Shown here piece by piece: positions 17,456 to 26,194 of a stretch of DNA of 64,000 nucleotides. Source of the DNA: Pelagibaculum spongiae (GTDB lineage Bacteria; Pseudomonadota; Gammaproteobacteria; Enterobacterales; Pelagibaculaceae). The notes beneath the pieces were generated by a model. It searched no databases and had not been told where the DNA came from. It saw only the letters and a list, made by a program, of their open reading frames with translations. The stretch covers positions 362,704 through 426,703 of the forward strand of contig NZ_QDDL01000004.1 of assembly GCF_003097315.1 (NCBI RefSeq). Direction: 5' to 3'. Position 1 is the stretch's first letter. Each line of letters begins with the position of its first letter. The translations under genes and the position numbers were made by a program.

Positions 17456-19594
17456 CTACGGGCTAAAAGTTTCAACAACCGGAATCTGGTTTGCTTGATC
17501 ACGCTTTCGTTGCTTTTTTCGTTGCTGTACTAGTGGCGGACAACGATGGTCATTGAAATAAGTCACCTGACAATCTAGGCAGTGATGACATTCATTAGGA
17601 TTAATTCGGCCATCTTTTTCAATCGCTTGAATTTCACATTCACGGGCACATAACTGGCAAGGCTGACCGCATTCTTTGCGGCGTTTTAGCCAGTCGAAAA
17701 TTCGAAATCGTCCTGGAATAGTTAATGCTGCCCCTAACGGGCAGATATAACGACAATATAATTTTCGAGTGAAAATACTCATAACAAGCAATATGACCGA
17801 ATAAAGCACAAAGCCCCATTCGCGGGAAAATTTCAGCATAATACTGGTTTTAAACGGCTCAACTTCAGCAAACCGCTCTGCAGTCGCTAAAGAATCCAGA
17901 GACAATCCAAACAGCGCCAACAAAATAATATATTTAACGGCCCACAATCTTTCATGAATCGCTGCTGGCGGCTCAAATTGTTTAATTTTCAATGCACGAG
18001 CGGCCATATTGATCAGTTCTTGCAGCGCACCAAATGGACATAACCAACCGCAAAAAACACCCCTGCCCCATAAAACAATACTGGCGGCAGTGAAACCCCA
18101 TAGCATAAATATTACTGGGTCTAGAAGGAAAATATCCCAGCTAAAGTTGTTTAATAATGCATGCAGGAAGGTGAAAACATTGACAATCGATAACTGACCC
18201 AGCGCATACCAACCGATAAATACCAGGGTAAATAGCAAGTAGCCATGGCGAATATACCAAAATAATTTAGGGCGCCTGACTAACCAGTCTTGGGCAAACA
18301 AAACCATCGTTAGAAGAATCAATGCACTGCCTAGTACCGCTAACTGAAACTGCTTTTGTTGCCAAATTTCTACCCATAAAGGTTGCTCTTCTTCAATAAC
18401 AGGCGGTGGCGGGAAATCGAGATATTGATCAGGCAGCATGTAATCGGTAGAAAAACTGACGAACTCGCTATCCAAAGCACCGATCTGACGGCGCACTAAT
18501 AGCTCCATCTGCCATGGCCGGGCAAGGTTCAGACTCGGCTGATTATCAATTGCTCTAGCAATAAAAATGGCCCGCTCTTTTAATCGGGGGAAACCATCAA
18601 TAAAAACATCATTGAGCCGGAAATAATCTTTATCACGGAAAGTAATTTCCCGATCACCTTGCAGCAACTGCACTCGGTCAAAAATACCACCACGAACAAA
18701 ACCATTGCCGCGGAAGCTGTATTTACCATTTGCCATTAATACAACTGCTTGATCACCCGGATCGAGCTCTCCCTGCAGCCAATTATATTGATCATCACCC
18801 AACAAATTTCGACCAATCGTTGGTTGGTTGATTGGCGCATACCACAAATCAATAAATGCTTTTTTGCTTTTTTCTTCAGTGAGTGGTTGTTCAGATTCAG
18901 CACCCGTTCCAATAAACGCCTTATCTACCTGCCCATAATCCAGCAGCAAGCGGCGAATTGAACCGTCACCGGTAAGTGTCAGCCAATCGGATTGGTTAAA
19001 TAGTTCAGCTTTTACGATTGGATCTCGAATAGAAGTGTCTTCAATAAAACCGGGTAATTTTAACGCTTTGGCTAATTTTCTGGCTGCTCGCAAAACGGTC
19101 TGATTGACCACAATCACGGTAACTGTGGCACCGGTGATGCTATCAATCATCACCTGGCCTTCTTGCTCACCTGAACCTACTCGTATTTTTTGCTTGATAT
19201 TCAAGCCAATATATTGATTTACAAAAGCAGTTAGTTTTTTTTCTGGAATACCTACCAGAAGAATCGGTTCATGGTGCTCGAGCACTTCAACCGAAATCAC
19301 ATCGCCTTTGTCATCCATTATCACCAAATGGTTAATTGGCTTGCCAGAATAAGCCGGAATGGGTGCCGCTTCGATGGTTTCAAATGCGTAGGCAGTTTCG
19401 CCTGTAGCAGTTTCAAACTGCCAATGTGGAAAAGGAATAGTTTGCTGTTGGAATTTTGCAGAAGGGAATTGTGCTTTTAGTCCGACAAGTGTTTCCTGCT
19501 CATTTGTTCCATAAGCGTGGACCGAAGCGGCAAATAAAAATGCACAACTTATTACCACCAGTCGGATCAATCGTTGAACAGCCTGAGCAACCAT
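17456..19594 (-). CDS. nosR: NosR regulatory/electron-transfer flavoprotein
   Basis: The 712-residue membrane protein has a signal sequence, a periplasmic FMN-binding domain (SITGATVT at 152-159, the covalent-flavin threonine motif), several membrane segments from about residue 415, and cytoplasmic cysteine motifs (FCGWLCP, YCRYICP). A polyferredoxin-like end follows (CQLCARECE, CHHCLDC). NosR is needed for nos expression and electron supply to NosZ. It is the first gene of the operon, with a perfect DNR/FNR box 62 bp upstream and nosZ 79 bp downstream. Confidence 0.95.
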   Translation of the reverse strand: MVAQAVQRLIRLVVISCAFLFAASVHAYGTNEQETLVGLKAQFPSAKFQQQTIPFPHWQFETATGETAYAFETIEAAPIPAYSGKPINHLVIMDDKGDVISVEVLEHHEPILLVGIPEKKLTAFVNQYIGLNIKQKIRVGSGEQEGQVMIDSITGATVTVIVVNQTVLRAARKLAKALKLPGFIEDTSIRDPIVKAELFNQSDWLTLTGDGSIRRLLLDYGQVDKAFIGTGAESEQPLTEEKSKKAFIDLWYAPINQPTIGRNLLGDDQYNWLQGELDPGDQAVVLMANGKYSFRGNGFVRGGIFDRVQLLQGDREITFRDKDYFRLNDVFIDGFPRLKERAIFIARAIDNQPSLNLARPWQMELLVRRQIGALDSEFVSFSTDYMLPDQYLDFPPPPVIEEEQPLWVEIWQQKQFQLAVLGSALILLTMVLFAQDWLVRRPKLFWYIRHGYLLFTLVFIGWYALGQLSIVNVFTFLHALLNNFSWDIFLLDPVIFMLWGFTAASIVLWGRGVFCGWLCPFGALQELINMAARALKIKQFEPPAAIHERLWAVKYIILLALFGLSLDSLATAERFAEVEPFKTSIMLKFSREWGFVLYSVILLVMSIFTRKLYCRYICPLGAALTIPGRFRIFDWLKRRKECGQPCQLCARECEIQAIEKDGRINPNECHHCLDCQVTYFNDHRCPPLVQQRKKQRKRDQANQIPVVETFSP

Positions 19595-19627
19595 TAAAGA
19601 TACACTTTAAATATTTAATATCTTCGC

Positions 19628-19670
19628 AGCATAGAGGCAGCGCAGGCACACCACTCTTGATTAGGATCAA
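19628..19670 (-). promoter_or_regulatory. nos operon promoter with DNR/FNR box
   Basis: TTGATTAGGATCAA at 19657-19670 is an exact TTGAT-N4-ATCAA box. A -10-like TATGCT (minus strand, 19628-19633) lies at the distance expected for a class II site centred at -41.5, with a start near 19622. This places nosRZDFYL under the DNR-like regulator, an FNR, or both. Confidence 0.85.
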
Positions 19671-19749
19671 GTAACAGAAAACACATCTTTAATTGGCCTT
19701 ACCAGTCGGATTCAACTGATACATATCACTGTTTTTCGAGGGTTGGATA

Positions 19750-20424
19750 TTAAATATCAGCAGGCCTACTCAAACATCGATTCATTTCACCAACCGTTGT
19801 GAAAATGATATCTGCCCCTGCGTCAGCTAATTGCTCGTAACTCCCATAACCCCATAAAACACCAGCTGAAGCTATTTTGTTTTTACTGCCTGCAGCCATG
19901 TCATACATGGTATCTCCGATCATTAGGCAGCGGTCAGCCGTCAATTGATGTTTATCTAGCATATATGCCAATAATTCGGCTTTATCATCAAATTTGCCTT
20001 GATTAGAGCTGCCATAAATCTGATCAAAATGAAGATCCAGTTTGAAATGCTCCAGCACTCTTTTTGCCACGTCGACCGGCTTGGCAGTTGCCAGCATTAA
20101 GGTATAACCATTTGATTTTGAATGGGCTAAAAAGTCACCAATACCTGGGTAGGGTTCATTCTCAAATAATCCGGTAACGGTATACACTTCACGATATAGG
20201 TCTACCGCACGTTCAATTAGCACCGAGTCATCGGTATTTAGCAACTTGGCAAAAGAGATTCGTAAAGATGGCCCGATGCACCACAATAAATCGTCAAATT
20301 CAGGTACATCTCCCCCTAATTTCTTCAGTGCATACTGAATTCCGCCAACAATGCCTTCCGCCGGATCGGTTAGCGTGCCATCCAAGTCGAGAAATAAATG
20401 ATCAATCCCCTGTAACTTTTGCAA
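19750..20424 (-). CDS. HAD-family hydrolase, phosphoglycolate phosphatase-like
   Basis: The 224-residue HAD subfamily IA enzyme has motif I DLDGTLTD (D13, D15), a helical cap domain, motif II around MLATAKP, a lysine near residue 150 and motif IV GDTMYDM. These enzymes remove phosphate from small metabolites such as phosphoglycolate, nucleotides or sugar phosphates. The exact substrate cannot be read from the sequence. It stands alone between the nos promoter and ubiT. Confidence 0.8.
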   Translation of the reverse strand: MQKLQGIDHLFLDLDGTLTDPAEGIVGGIQYALKKLGGDVPEFDDLLWCIGPSLRISFAKLLNTDDSVLIERAVDLYREVYTVTGLFENEPYPGIGDFLAHSKSNGYTLMLATAKPVDVAKRVLEHFKLDLHFDQIYGSSNQGKFDDKAELLAYMLDKHQLTADRCLMIGDTMYDMAAGSKNKIASAGVLWGYGSYEQLADAGADIIFTTVGEMNRCLSRPADI

Positions 20425-20472
20425 AACAAATCTACCTCTTAATTTCCAAATGTTATTTCTTATCTACCAGAT

Positions 20473-20506
20473 AAAAAAATGCCGCGATTACTAAGCAATC
20501 GCGGCA
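20473..20506 (-). terminator. Rho-independent terminator after ubiT
   Basis: TGCCGCGATT and AATCGCGGCA form a perfect 10-bp stem with a 7-nt loop. On the minus strand seven T residues follow. Confidence 0.9.
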
Positions 20507-20529
20507 GTTAACAATCCGTTAGCTTTCAT

Positions 20530-21018
20530 CTAGCTGAAACGCTCAACCAACTGAGCGCTTTTTTCCAATCCTTTTCTGAAAGGCATTGGCAAAACATCTA
20601 GCTCAAGACTATCTAGAAGATTTTTTACATTCAGGCCGATTTCGGTATCTCCTTCAATCCGCAATCGACGCTGGAAAAACAAAGTATCTGGATCTTCTGT
20701 TCTACTGGCCAAAACCAGTAATTCATTAAATGCACCGCAAATACTGACATCTGCTGCAGCATCGAAGTCCACTTCCAATCCACGAATACCCTTGCTAAAG
20801 CAAATTCGATAATCGAGGTCTTCTACCCGAATTTCTAACCACTTGCCTTCTAGGAAATCCATTTCGCCTTCAGCCATCGGCTGACATAACATCTGATTCA
20901 GTAGCTTTTCTGCTACCGGCTTTTGCAGCCAGTCAGGGGTTTTGGTCAATGGTCGCGCCAGATCTTTAGGCGCTCTGGCGGCAATTGACTCCAGTTTTGA
21001 GCTAATACGCTTCAACAT
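20530..21018 (-). CDS. ubiT: UbiT, SCP2-domain factor for O2-independent ubiquinone synthesis
   Basis: The 162-residue protein closely matches the E. coli UbiT (YhbT) pattern, including FLEGKWLEI, DPDTLFFQRRLRIEGDTEIG and the ending NLLDSLELDVLPMP. UbiT is a lipid-binding SCP2 protein that helps make ubiquinone without oxygen, together with UbiU and UbiV. I chose ATG 21018 with AGGA 7 nt before it; an ATG seven codons upstream also has AGGA. No ubiU or ubiV lies next to it in this window. The role fits the anaerobic respiration genes nearby. Confidence 0.92.
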   Translation of the reverse strand: MLKRISSKLESIAARAPKDLARPLTKTPDWLQKPVAEKLLNQMLCQPMAEGEMDFLEGKWLEIRVEDLDYRICFSKGIRGLEVDFDAAADVSICGAFNELLVLASRTEDPDTLFFQRRLRIEGDTEIGLNVKNLLDSLELDVLPMPFRKGLEKSAQLVERFS

Positions 21019-21221
21019 AGTAATTCCTGACTCATTCAATTATTTCCTGACAACGCCCCTGTATCTTCAAGTAGGACGGGCATAACTAGCGATTTTAAAG
21101 CCAACATCCAATCTACTCAAGGCAATATTTCTGTTTAACAGCTTGCGTCAAATTTCCGTCGCCTGCTACGATTCACCTTGACGCTGACCTTCAAGACCAA
21201 CAACAATTTCCGGAGCGCTCC

Positions 21222-21650
21222 ATGATCACCTTTTTGCTCTTAGTAGCTTGGCTGACCACCATCGGCTACTACGTCTATTTTCGACAACAGCAGCAAAAGC
21301 TGATGCATCAGGCCAAACAGCAATTGAGCCTGCTCTCAAACCAGCTCGACAAACTGTCTCAGTACACGCAAATCCAGGATGCTGAAGCAGAAGCAAGCAC
21401 GTTGGTTCAACAAGCAGAAATGCGTTGCAATACATTAAATAAAGCAGCAGAAAATCGGGCGCAAACTATTCGTGTTGAAGCCGAAAGCTATGGCCAGCAG
21501 CTGATAAAAGAAGCGAAAACTCATCAGGAAAAAGCCAATCAGCGTGTTGATGAACTTCTTACTCGGGCAAGGGGCAATGCCAGCCAGATAATTGACCAAG
21601 CTAAAAATGAAGCGAAAGAAATTCGATTGCAGATAGTAGAAGAACTTTAA
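21222..21650 (+). CDS. Membrane-anchored coiled-coil protein (copy A)
   Basis: The 142-residue protein has one N-terminal membrane helix (residues 2-20) followed by a long charged coiled coil rich in Gln, Ala and Glu. The layout resembles the b-subunit of ATP synthase or DivIVA-like stalks, but I recognise no named family. GGAG lies 6 nt before the ATG. It looks paralogous to the gene at 21866, with the same topology and similar EA-rich heptads (LVQQAEMRCNTLNKAAENRA versus LIKQAEKRVVSIEKTSQHQA). The function is unknown. Confidence 0.7.
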   Translation: MITFLLLVAWLTTIGYYVYFRQQQQKLMHQAKQQLSLLSNQLDKLSQYTQIQDAEAEASTLVQQAEMRCNTLNKAAENRAQTIRVEAESYGQQLIKEAKTHQEKANQRVDELLTRARGNASQIIDQAKNEAKEIRLQIVEEL

Positions 21651-21676
21651 ACAAAACTCATATTGTTTTTTTCGAA

Positions 21677-21712
21677 GCGTATTTTCAGGCAAGTCATTGC
21701 CTGAAAATACGC
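21677..21712. terminator. Perfect 16-bp hairpin between paralogous coiled-coil genes
   Basis: GCGTATTTTCAGGCAA and TTGCCTGAAAATACGC pair perfectly around GTCA. Only a short T run follows on the plus strand, so it is a weak terminator or an mRNA-processing signal. Confidence 0.6.
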
Positions 21713-21865
21713 TCAACTTTGATCGTCAGATCACAAAACGAACAACCTACGACTAAAATACGACCAAAGCGCCTTATTCTGACTCCTTTAGTCGTAATTC
21801 CTATTGGCGTTAAAACCAGTCAGTGTAATCTTGGGCCACATATAAATTTGCTGCCTCTTCGCTTT

Positions 21866-22309
21866 ATGTCTTTTATTCCTTGGATCTTGTTTTTAGCTGT
21901 GACATCCATTGCAGTCTTGTTATTTAAGAACCGCCAAAACCTCAACCAACAACTGAATCAAACCAAACTTCAGCTGCAAGAAACACAATCTCGTAATGCA
22001 CATTTGCTGCAATACCAGCAAATTGACAACGCTAAACAACATGCAGAGTCATTAATTAAACAAGCTGAAAAAAGAGTGGTGTCAATTGAAAAGACTTCCC
22101 AACATCAGGCTGCTTTGATCAAGAAAGAAAGCCAAAAATTGGCAAAAGAAACACTGGATCAAGCAAGAATGATTCTGGCTAAAAGTAAAAAACAAGCCGA
22201 GCAAATCATAGCGGGCAGCAATCAGCGGGCAACAGAAATCACTGAAGCTGCAGTAGAAAGTTCACGCAAAATGCGTGAAGTCACATTTGACAGTAGCCTG
22301 CTTGAGTAG
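21866..22309 (+). CDS. Membrane-anchored coiled-coil protein (copy B)
   Basis: The 147-residue protein starts with one membrane helix (MSFIPWILFLAVTSIAVLLF) followed by a charged coiled coil with repeated EKA/QAE heptads. I chose ATG 21866 because it lines up with the start of copy A. The open frame runs 49 codons further upstream from a TTG, but that extension is not hydrophobic and has no ribosome site. It is likely a duplicate of copy A. It could be a structural or scaffold protein of the inner membrane; no function is assigned. Confidence 0.6.
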   Translation: MSFIPWILFLAVTSIAVLLFKNRQNLNQQLNQTKLQLQETQSRNAHLLQYQQIDNAKQHAESLIKQAEKRVVSIEKTSQHQAALIKKESQKLAKETLDQARMILAKSKKQAEQIIAGSNQRATEITEAAVESSRKMREVTFDSSLLE

Positions 22310-22342
22310 CAAACAAAACCGCCAAGCAAATAGCTAGCTGGA

Positions 22343-22465
22343 TCAGCCGATCCAGCTACCATCATCTGGTGTCAGTTGAGTAACTAACTGGTTCAGCTTC
22401 TGCCATTTGCGATAAGCGACTGCACCTAGCGCAACCAATGCACCAATTCCTAGTACGATTAACAT
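22343..22465 (-). CDS. Small single-pass membrane protein (40 aa)
   Basis: This short frame opens with ATG preceded by AGGT at 8 nt. It encodes a hydrophobic helix (MLIVLGIGALVALGAVAYRK) and a short polar tail ending DDGSWIG. It lies in the otherwise empty 394-bp gap between the coiled-coil gene and the recombinase. Its codon use and membrane-helix pattern look genuine, but I know no homologue. A hairpin (TAGCTGGATC / GATCCAGCTA, 22335-22358) overlaps the stop. The rest of the gap (22466-22703) shows nothing I can name. Confidence 0.5.
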   Translation of the reverse strand: MLIVLGIGALVALGAVAYRKWQKLNQLVTQLTPDDGSWIG

Positions 22466-22703
22466 CTTCAGTTACCTGCAAAAAATATCTGCGGTAATTA
22501 TCTTTCTATCACTATTGAGTCAATTGATTTATGGCAATTTGTCAGATTGCCCAGATCAACTTTTCCCTTACTCAATAACTGGTTAGTGACATAACAATAA
22601 ATATTTTGCTATTCACTAACCTGCCATTTCCAAAAGCGCCAAACCCAACTAGTCGTTGGCCGCCACCAAATCAACTGTCTCCCCGATGAAAATCATTATC
22701 TAC

Positions 22704-24128
22704 TTATTTATTCGGCATTTTTAATCGATTTAACTGCTGGTGTCGCTGCTCATCCTGACTGTGGTCATACAACATAGTGGTTCGCACATCACTGTGTCGG
22801 GCCGCTACTGCAGCATCTTGCAATGGCACACCAGCATCCAGCAAATCAGTCGTAAAACTATGCCTTAGCCAGTGGCAACTTGCCGATGCTAATTGCTCTG
22901 CCTGCCAAGCTTGGTCTGATGATTGCTGGCGCAATTGGTCGGCAGCCAATTGAAATAGTTTTTTCATCACCCCGGCCACTGCTCGTTCGCTATCCAATGG
23001 TCTATTGCCATCTAATGACAATGCCAAGGCCGTCATTTCACCGGCGAAAGGCATCGGCGACAAGCGAAGCTGCGGGCTAATCGATGATAAAAATGCCCGA
23101 TACTCCACCAATGCATTTTGTAAATCGGAATTAATCGCAATCCATGCGGGTTTATTTCCCTTGCCGACAACATGCATCTGCCACCCCGACTTAGATAATC
23201 GAATATCTCCCATATGATGGCCAATCACTTCTGAGACACGAAGTCCGGTTAAATAAAACAATGAAATAAGCCAGCGCCAACGAGCTTTTTGTTTTAGTTG
23301 TTTCGGCCGATCTTCACTTTTCGGTTCTAGCACTTGGTAAATTGCCTGCCAATGACTTTCTGTTAGCACTCGATGCTGGCGAGACTGACGATCAATTGCT
23401 GATTCTTTGGTGCGGCCTCTTGGCAAAAGCCCCAACGGATTGCCTGGCAAATACCCAACATCCACTAAGAATACTAACCAAGCATTTAATCCGCGCAGCG
23501 CCGTTCGAACGCTAGCTTGAGATAAAGGCGTAGCAAATGGTTTCCATTTCGGATTGATCGAGCCATCGGCTTTTTGCATTCGATGGCGACAACCCAACCA
23601 TTTTGCAGCTGGTTGCGGGTTAGCCAGAAAATTTCGATAGGCCAATGCATCTTCATAACGCATTTCTACCAATTGCTTGCCCTGAGATTCCAGCCATAGC
23701 AATAGCCGATAAGCTTCTTTGCGGTAATTTCGTAAGGTGCATGGCGAATCAGAAAAGCGTTCCAAAAATAACGACAACGCCTGCCAGTCATTGGCAACGT
23801 CAGTTAACCGCGGCCGCACAGCTGGCATGTCTATCGAAGCGAGTCGATTATTCTGCTGTAACTCGCTACCAGCCAAACCATCTCGTCTTGACAGTGCTGT
23901 TTGCCTGTCAAAATCCTCCGGAGCACTTTCTTTTTCAACGCAATTATCTTTCTTATTTTCAATTGCTTGAGATAAACAAGCTGCCGCATCACCTAGCGAT
24001 TTATCCGCTGCAGCCCCCACAGCAGAAGGCGGACTGATATCCGAATCACTTGTTGGTGACGCCGCTGCTTGGCTGGCCTCTGAGTGACTTATTGCTTCTA
24101 GCGGCTGCTTGGTCATACGAAATCTCAC
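22704..24128 (-). CDS. Tyrosine site-specific recombinase with long N-terminal extension
   Basis: The 474-residue protein has a low-complexity extension of about 110 residues, a SAM-like core-binding domain (about 112-235) and a catalytic domain. All catalytic residues of the lambda-integrase/Xer family can be seen: R297 (TGLRVSE), K323 (VGKGNK), H419 and R422 (HWLRHS), H445 (ARHSD) and Y454 (LYDHS). It is not flanked by phage or IS genes. It diverges from a KfrA-like gene across a 40-bp palindrome. The first ATG or one four codons in could be the start. The target site is unknown; the adjacent palindrome is a candidate. Confidence 0.9.
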   Translation of the reverse strand: MRFRMTKQPLEAISHSEASQAAASPTSDSDISPPSAVGAAADKSLGDAAACLSQAIENKKDNCVEKESAPEDFDRQTALSRRDGLAGSELQQNNRLASIDMPAVRPRLTDVANDWQALSLFLERFSDSPCTLRNYRKEAYRLLLWLESQGKQLVEMRYEDALAYRNFLANPQPAAKWLGCRHRMQKADGSINPKWKPFATPLSQASVRTALRGLNAWLVFLVDVGYLPGNPLGLLPRGRTKESAIDRQSRQHRVLTESHWQAIYQVLEPKSEDRPKQLKQKARWRWLISLFYLTGLRVSEVIGHHMGDIRLSKSGWQMHVVGKGNKPAWIAINSDLQNALVEYRAFLSSISPQLRLSPMPFAGEMTALALSLDGNRPLDSERAVAGVMKKLFQLAADQLRQQSSDQAWQAEQLASASCHWLRHSFTTDLLDAGVPLQDAAVAARHSDVRTTMLYDHSQDEQRHQQLNRLKMPNK

Positions 24129-24135
24129 ACTTCCT

Positions 24136-24175
24136 TATATTATTTCCGATTATACCTGTAATCAGAAATAATATA
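24136..24175. promoter_or_regulatory. 40-bp near-perfect palindrome between recombinase and KfrA-like genes
   Basis: The left arm TATATTATTTCCGATTA and right arm TAATCAGAAATAATATA match at 16 of 17 positions as inverted copies. They are separated by the 6-bp centre TACCTG. Two arms around a 6-bp spacer is the layout of a Xer/dif-type core site, while the length and position between divergent genes also suit a KfrA operator. Either reading is inference. Confidence 0.75.
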
Positions 24176-24253
24176 CAGTGTAAGTAATATTTGTTATTAT
24201 TTTGTAGCAAATAGTGCTTTAGATATTCAAATAACTCCTTTGAGGCGTCAACC

Positions 24254-25351
24254 ATGTCCCAGACTCGAAAAATCCAGGTTTTCAATGCTGCAGATGCACT
24301 GCTTCAAGTTGGGGAAAGGCCTACCGTGAGATCGGTCAGAGTGAGTGCTGGCGGGTCAGATACTGACGTTAGCCGCTATCTGATTGAATATTGGCAACAT
24401 TTAGGTAATCGTTTGCAAGGGCCGGTCGCACCGACGCTGCCACAAGAGCTAGCAGTGGAAATGCAACGGCTTTGGGAGAAGGCTTGCGACATGGCAAGCG
24501 ATAAAGAAAACCAACAAATCGCCGAGCTAGAATTAGCCCAGCTACAAAAACAGCAGCAGATTAGCCAACTACAAACCCAGCACTCACAAATGGAAGAACA
24601 ACTTCAGCAACATAGAGACGCAGTACTTCGCACTGAACAGTCATTGAAAATTTCAGCTGAGCAAAATCAGCAACTGAAAACGCACTTAGAAAATACCCAG
24701 CTGCAAGTAGAAACGCTGCATCAGCAAAACCAACAGCAGCAAGCCGACTACCAACAACAGTTGCAGCAATCTCAAAAAGCATTCGAAGAAGAAAAACAAC
24801 GCGGCCAGCAGCAAGAAGATCGACTGCTGACTCAACTAGACCAAACAAGACAAGAAAAGAAACAACAACAGCAAAAACTGGAAAAATTAGAAGCAGCACG
24901 ACAATCACTGGAAAAATCACTGCAACAGCAGCAAAAAACTAACGAATTACAGCAGAAAGATTTCGAATCGAGAACCGTACAATGGCATGAGAAAATCAAC
25001 CAAAGCCAGCAATCATTATTAGAACTACAGCAACAATTTGATCATGCCAATCAACAACACCAATCGCAGCAGCAACAGTTACAAGCTGAACAACAGCAAC
25101 TATCCCAGCAATTACAGCAAACCAACCAGCAGCTAAACCAACAGCAAAGTACCGCTGATACTGCAGCTCAATCGGCCCAACAACAAATACAGCAGCAAAC
25201 TGAGCAGCTACGAAACACCCAACAACAATTGGTCAGCAGCCAGCACCAGCTCAGCTCAGCACTTGCTCGACTGGAAATACTCGAACCGTCACTTGCCGAA
25301 ATCAAAGCTGAAAAGCAGCAACTGCAGAAATTATTAGAAAAACTGTCTTAA
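24254..25351 (+). CDS. KfrA-like DNA-binding coiled-coil protein
   Basis: Residues 1-115 follow the KfrA N-terminal DNA-binding pattern (VFNAADALLQVGERPTVRSV, then a helix containing WQHLG). The rest, about 250 residues, is a very glutamine-rich coiled coil with almost no hydrophobic core breaks. KfrA proteins of plasmids bind their own promoter through the N-terminal helix-turn-helix and form filaments through the coil. GAGG lies 8 nt before the ATG. It is transcribed away from the recombinase, with the palindrome between them. The role is probably DNA binding and autoregulation; its cooperation with the recombinase is inferred. Confidence 0.75.
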   Translation: MSQTRKIQVFNAADALLQVGERPTVRSVRVSAGGSDTDVSRYLIEYWQHLGNRLQGPVAPTLPQELAVEMQRLWEKACDMASDKENQQIAELELAQLQKQQQISQLQTQHSQMEEQLQQHRDAVLRTEQSLKISAEQNQQLKTHLENTQLQVETLHQQNQQQQADYQQQLQQSQKAFEEEKQRGQQQEDRLLTQLDQTRQEKKQQQQKLEKLEAARQSLEKSLQQQQKTNELQQKDFESRTVQWHEKINQSQQSLLELQQQFDHANQQHQSQQQQLQAEQQQLSQQLQQTNQQLNQQQSTADTAAQSAQQQIQQQTEQLRNTQQQLVSSQHQLSSALARLEILEPSLAEIKAEKQQLQKLLEKLS

Positions 25352-25398
25352 TTTTTACAGCTCAAGCAACAGAAAATCATTCACAAAAACACATAGAA

Positions 25399-25429
25399 AA
25401 GCCGCTGCAAACAATGTTTGCAGCGGCTT
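25399..25429. terminator. Bidirectional terminator
   Basis: AAGCCGCTGCAAAC and GTTTGCAGCGGCTT form a perfect 14-bp stem with a 3-nt loop. It lies between the 3' ends of two convergent genes. Confidence 0.8.
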
Positions 25430-25464
25430 AATTTATAATCATTAGTTTATACTGTGTCTTACCG

Positions 25465-25893
25465 CTATTCCGCCAGCTCTAGCAATAACTGACTAATTTG
25501 CTGACGCAATTCTAAATCAGATAAATCTTTCGCATACTTATCGGCAAATTGTGCATGGCGAAATGCCAATTGAGACTTACCCTGAACACGGTAGCATTCT
25601 GCCAACGCCAGCTTGATGGAAGCACAGTAATCAAATAACTGGGTTTGTTCGGCTAGCGCCATCGCCTTTTCATAAAGCAAGATAGCGTTCTTAACATTGG
25701 GAGTGAAATCAGCCAGCAACTCCCACTGCATTGGGTGGTCAAGATCAGTCCCTTGATTTTGCTGGCATATATCATCAAGCAAATGGTATTGCCCCCAAGT
25801 TGCGTAAGTATCATTGCCATCGGCTGCTATTGCCAAAGCCGTTGAAACACCGACTACCTGATTGTAAAGCAACGCATCCATGCCATCGATCAT
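25465..25893 (-). CDS. TPR-like helical protein of unknown function
   Basis: The 142-residue soluble protein looks mostly helical. Its C-terminal half reads like two tetratricopeptide helices pairs (AILLYEKAMALAEQTQLFDY, LALAECYRVQGKSQLAFRHA). I chose ATG 25893 because AAGGGG lies 7 nt before it; ten further codons are open upstream. There is no signal peptide. It has no operon partner. A protein-protein adaptor role is likely, but no specific function can be given. Confidence 0.6.
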   Translation of the reverse strand: MIDGMDALLYNQVVGVSTALAIAADGNDTYATWGQYHLLDDICQQNQGTDLDHPMQWELLADFTPNVKNAILLYEKAMALAEQTQLFDYCASIKLALAECYRVQGKSQLAFRHAQFADKYAKDLSDLELRQQISQLLLELAE

Positions 25894-26050
25894 GTCAGGT
25901 CCCCTTAAATTGGTTTTTAACAAAACTAAAAACTCACAGTGAAACTGTCAAGCTCAAACTTCAGATTATTATTGGCATATAATTGCTAAAAACCACCATC
26001 AGCCCAGCCATTATTTCAATCCAAAAAACACAAACTGGCCAGCAATGCCA

Positions 26051-26194
26051 CTACAGATCCCAGCACAAAGCCAAGCCAGCTTGCATCGGTTCTAGTGACA
26101 AACCACCTATTGCAAAGCAAACCATTGCTATAATTAGATAGATTTCAAGCCAATCAAAGTCGAAATGACTAGGTTGACAAAAAACCATCGCCAT
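26051..26194 (-). CDS. Possible small membrane protein or remnant (47 aa)
   Basis: The frame MAMVFCQPSHFDFDWLEIYL continues into a hydrophobic stretch and stops at 26051. The next frame then reads a second clean hydrophobic segment (GFVLGSVVALLASLCFLD), as if a two-helix protein had suffered a frameshift near 26080. There is no strong ribosome site. The surrounding gap (25894-26478) shows nothing else I can name. Confidence 0.25.
   Translation of the reverse strand: MAMVFCQPSHFDFDWLEIYLIIAMVCFAIGGLSLEPMQAGLALCWDL

Noticed and set aside
24561..24920. 119-aa minus-strand frame inside the KfrA-like gene
   Set aside because: It is a shadow of the glutamine-rich repeats (CAG/CAA read backwards gives Leu/Val) and has no start signals.
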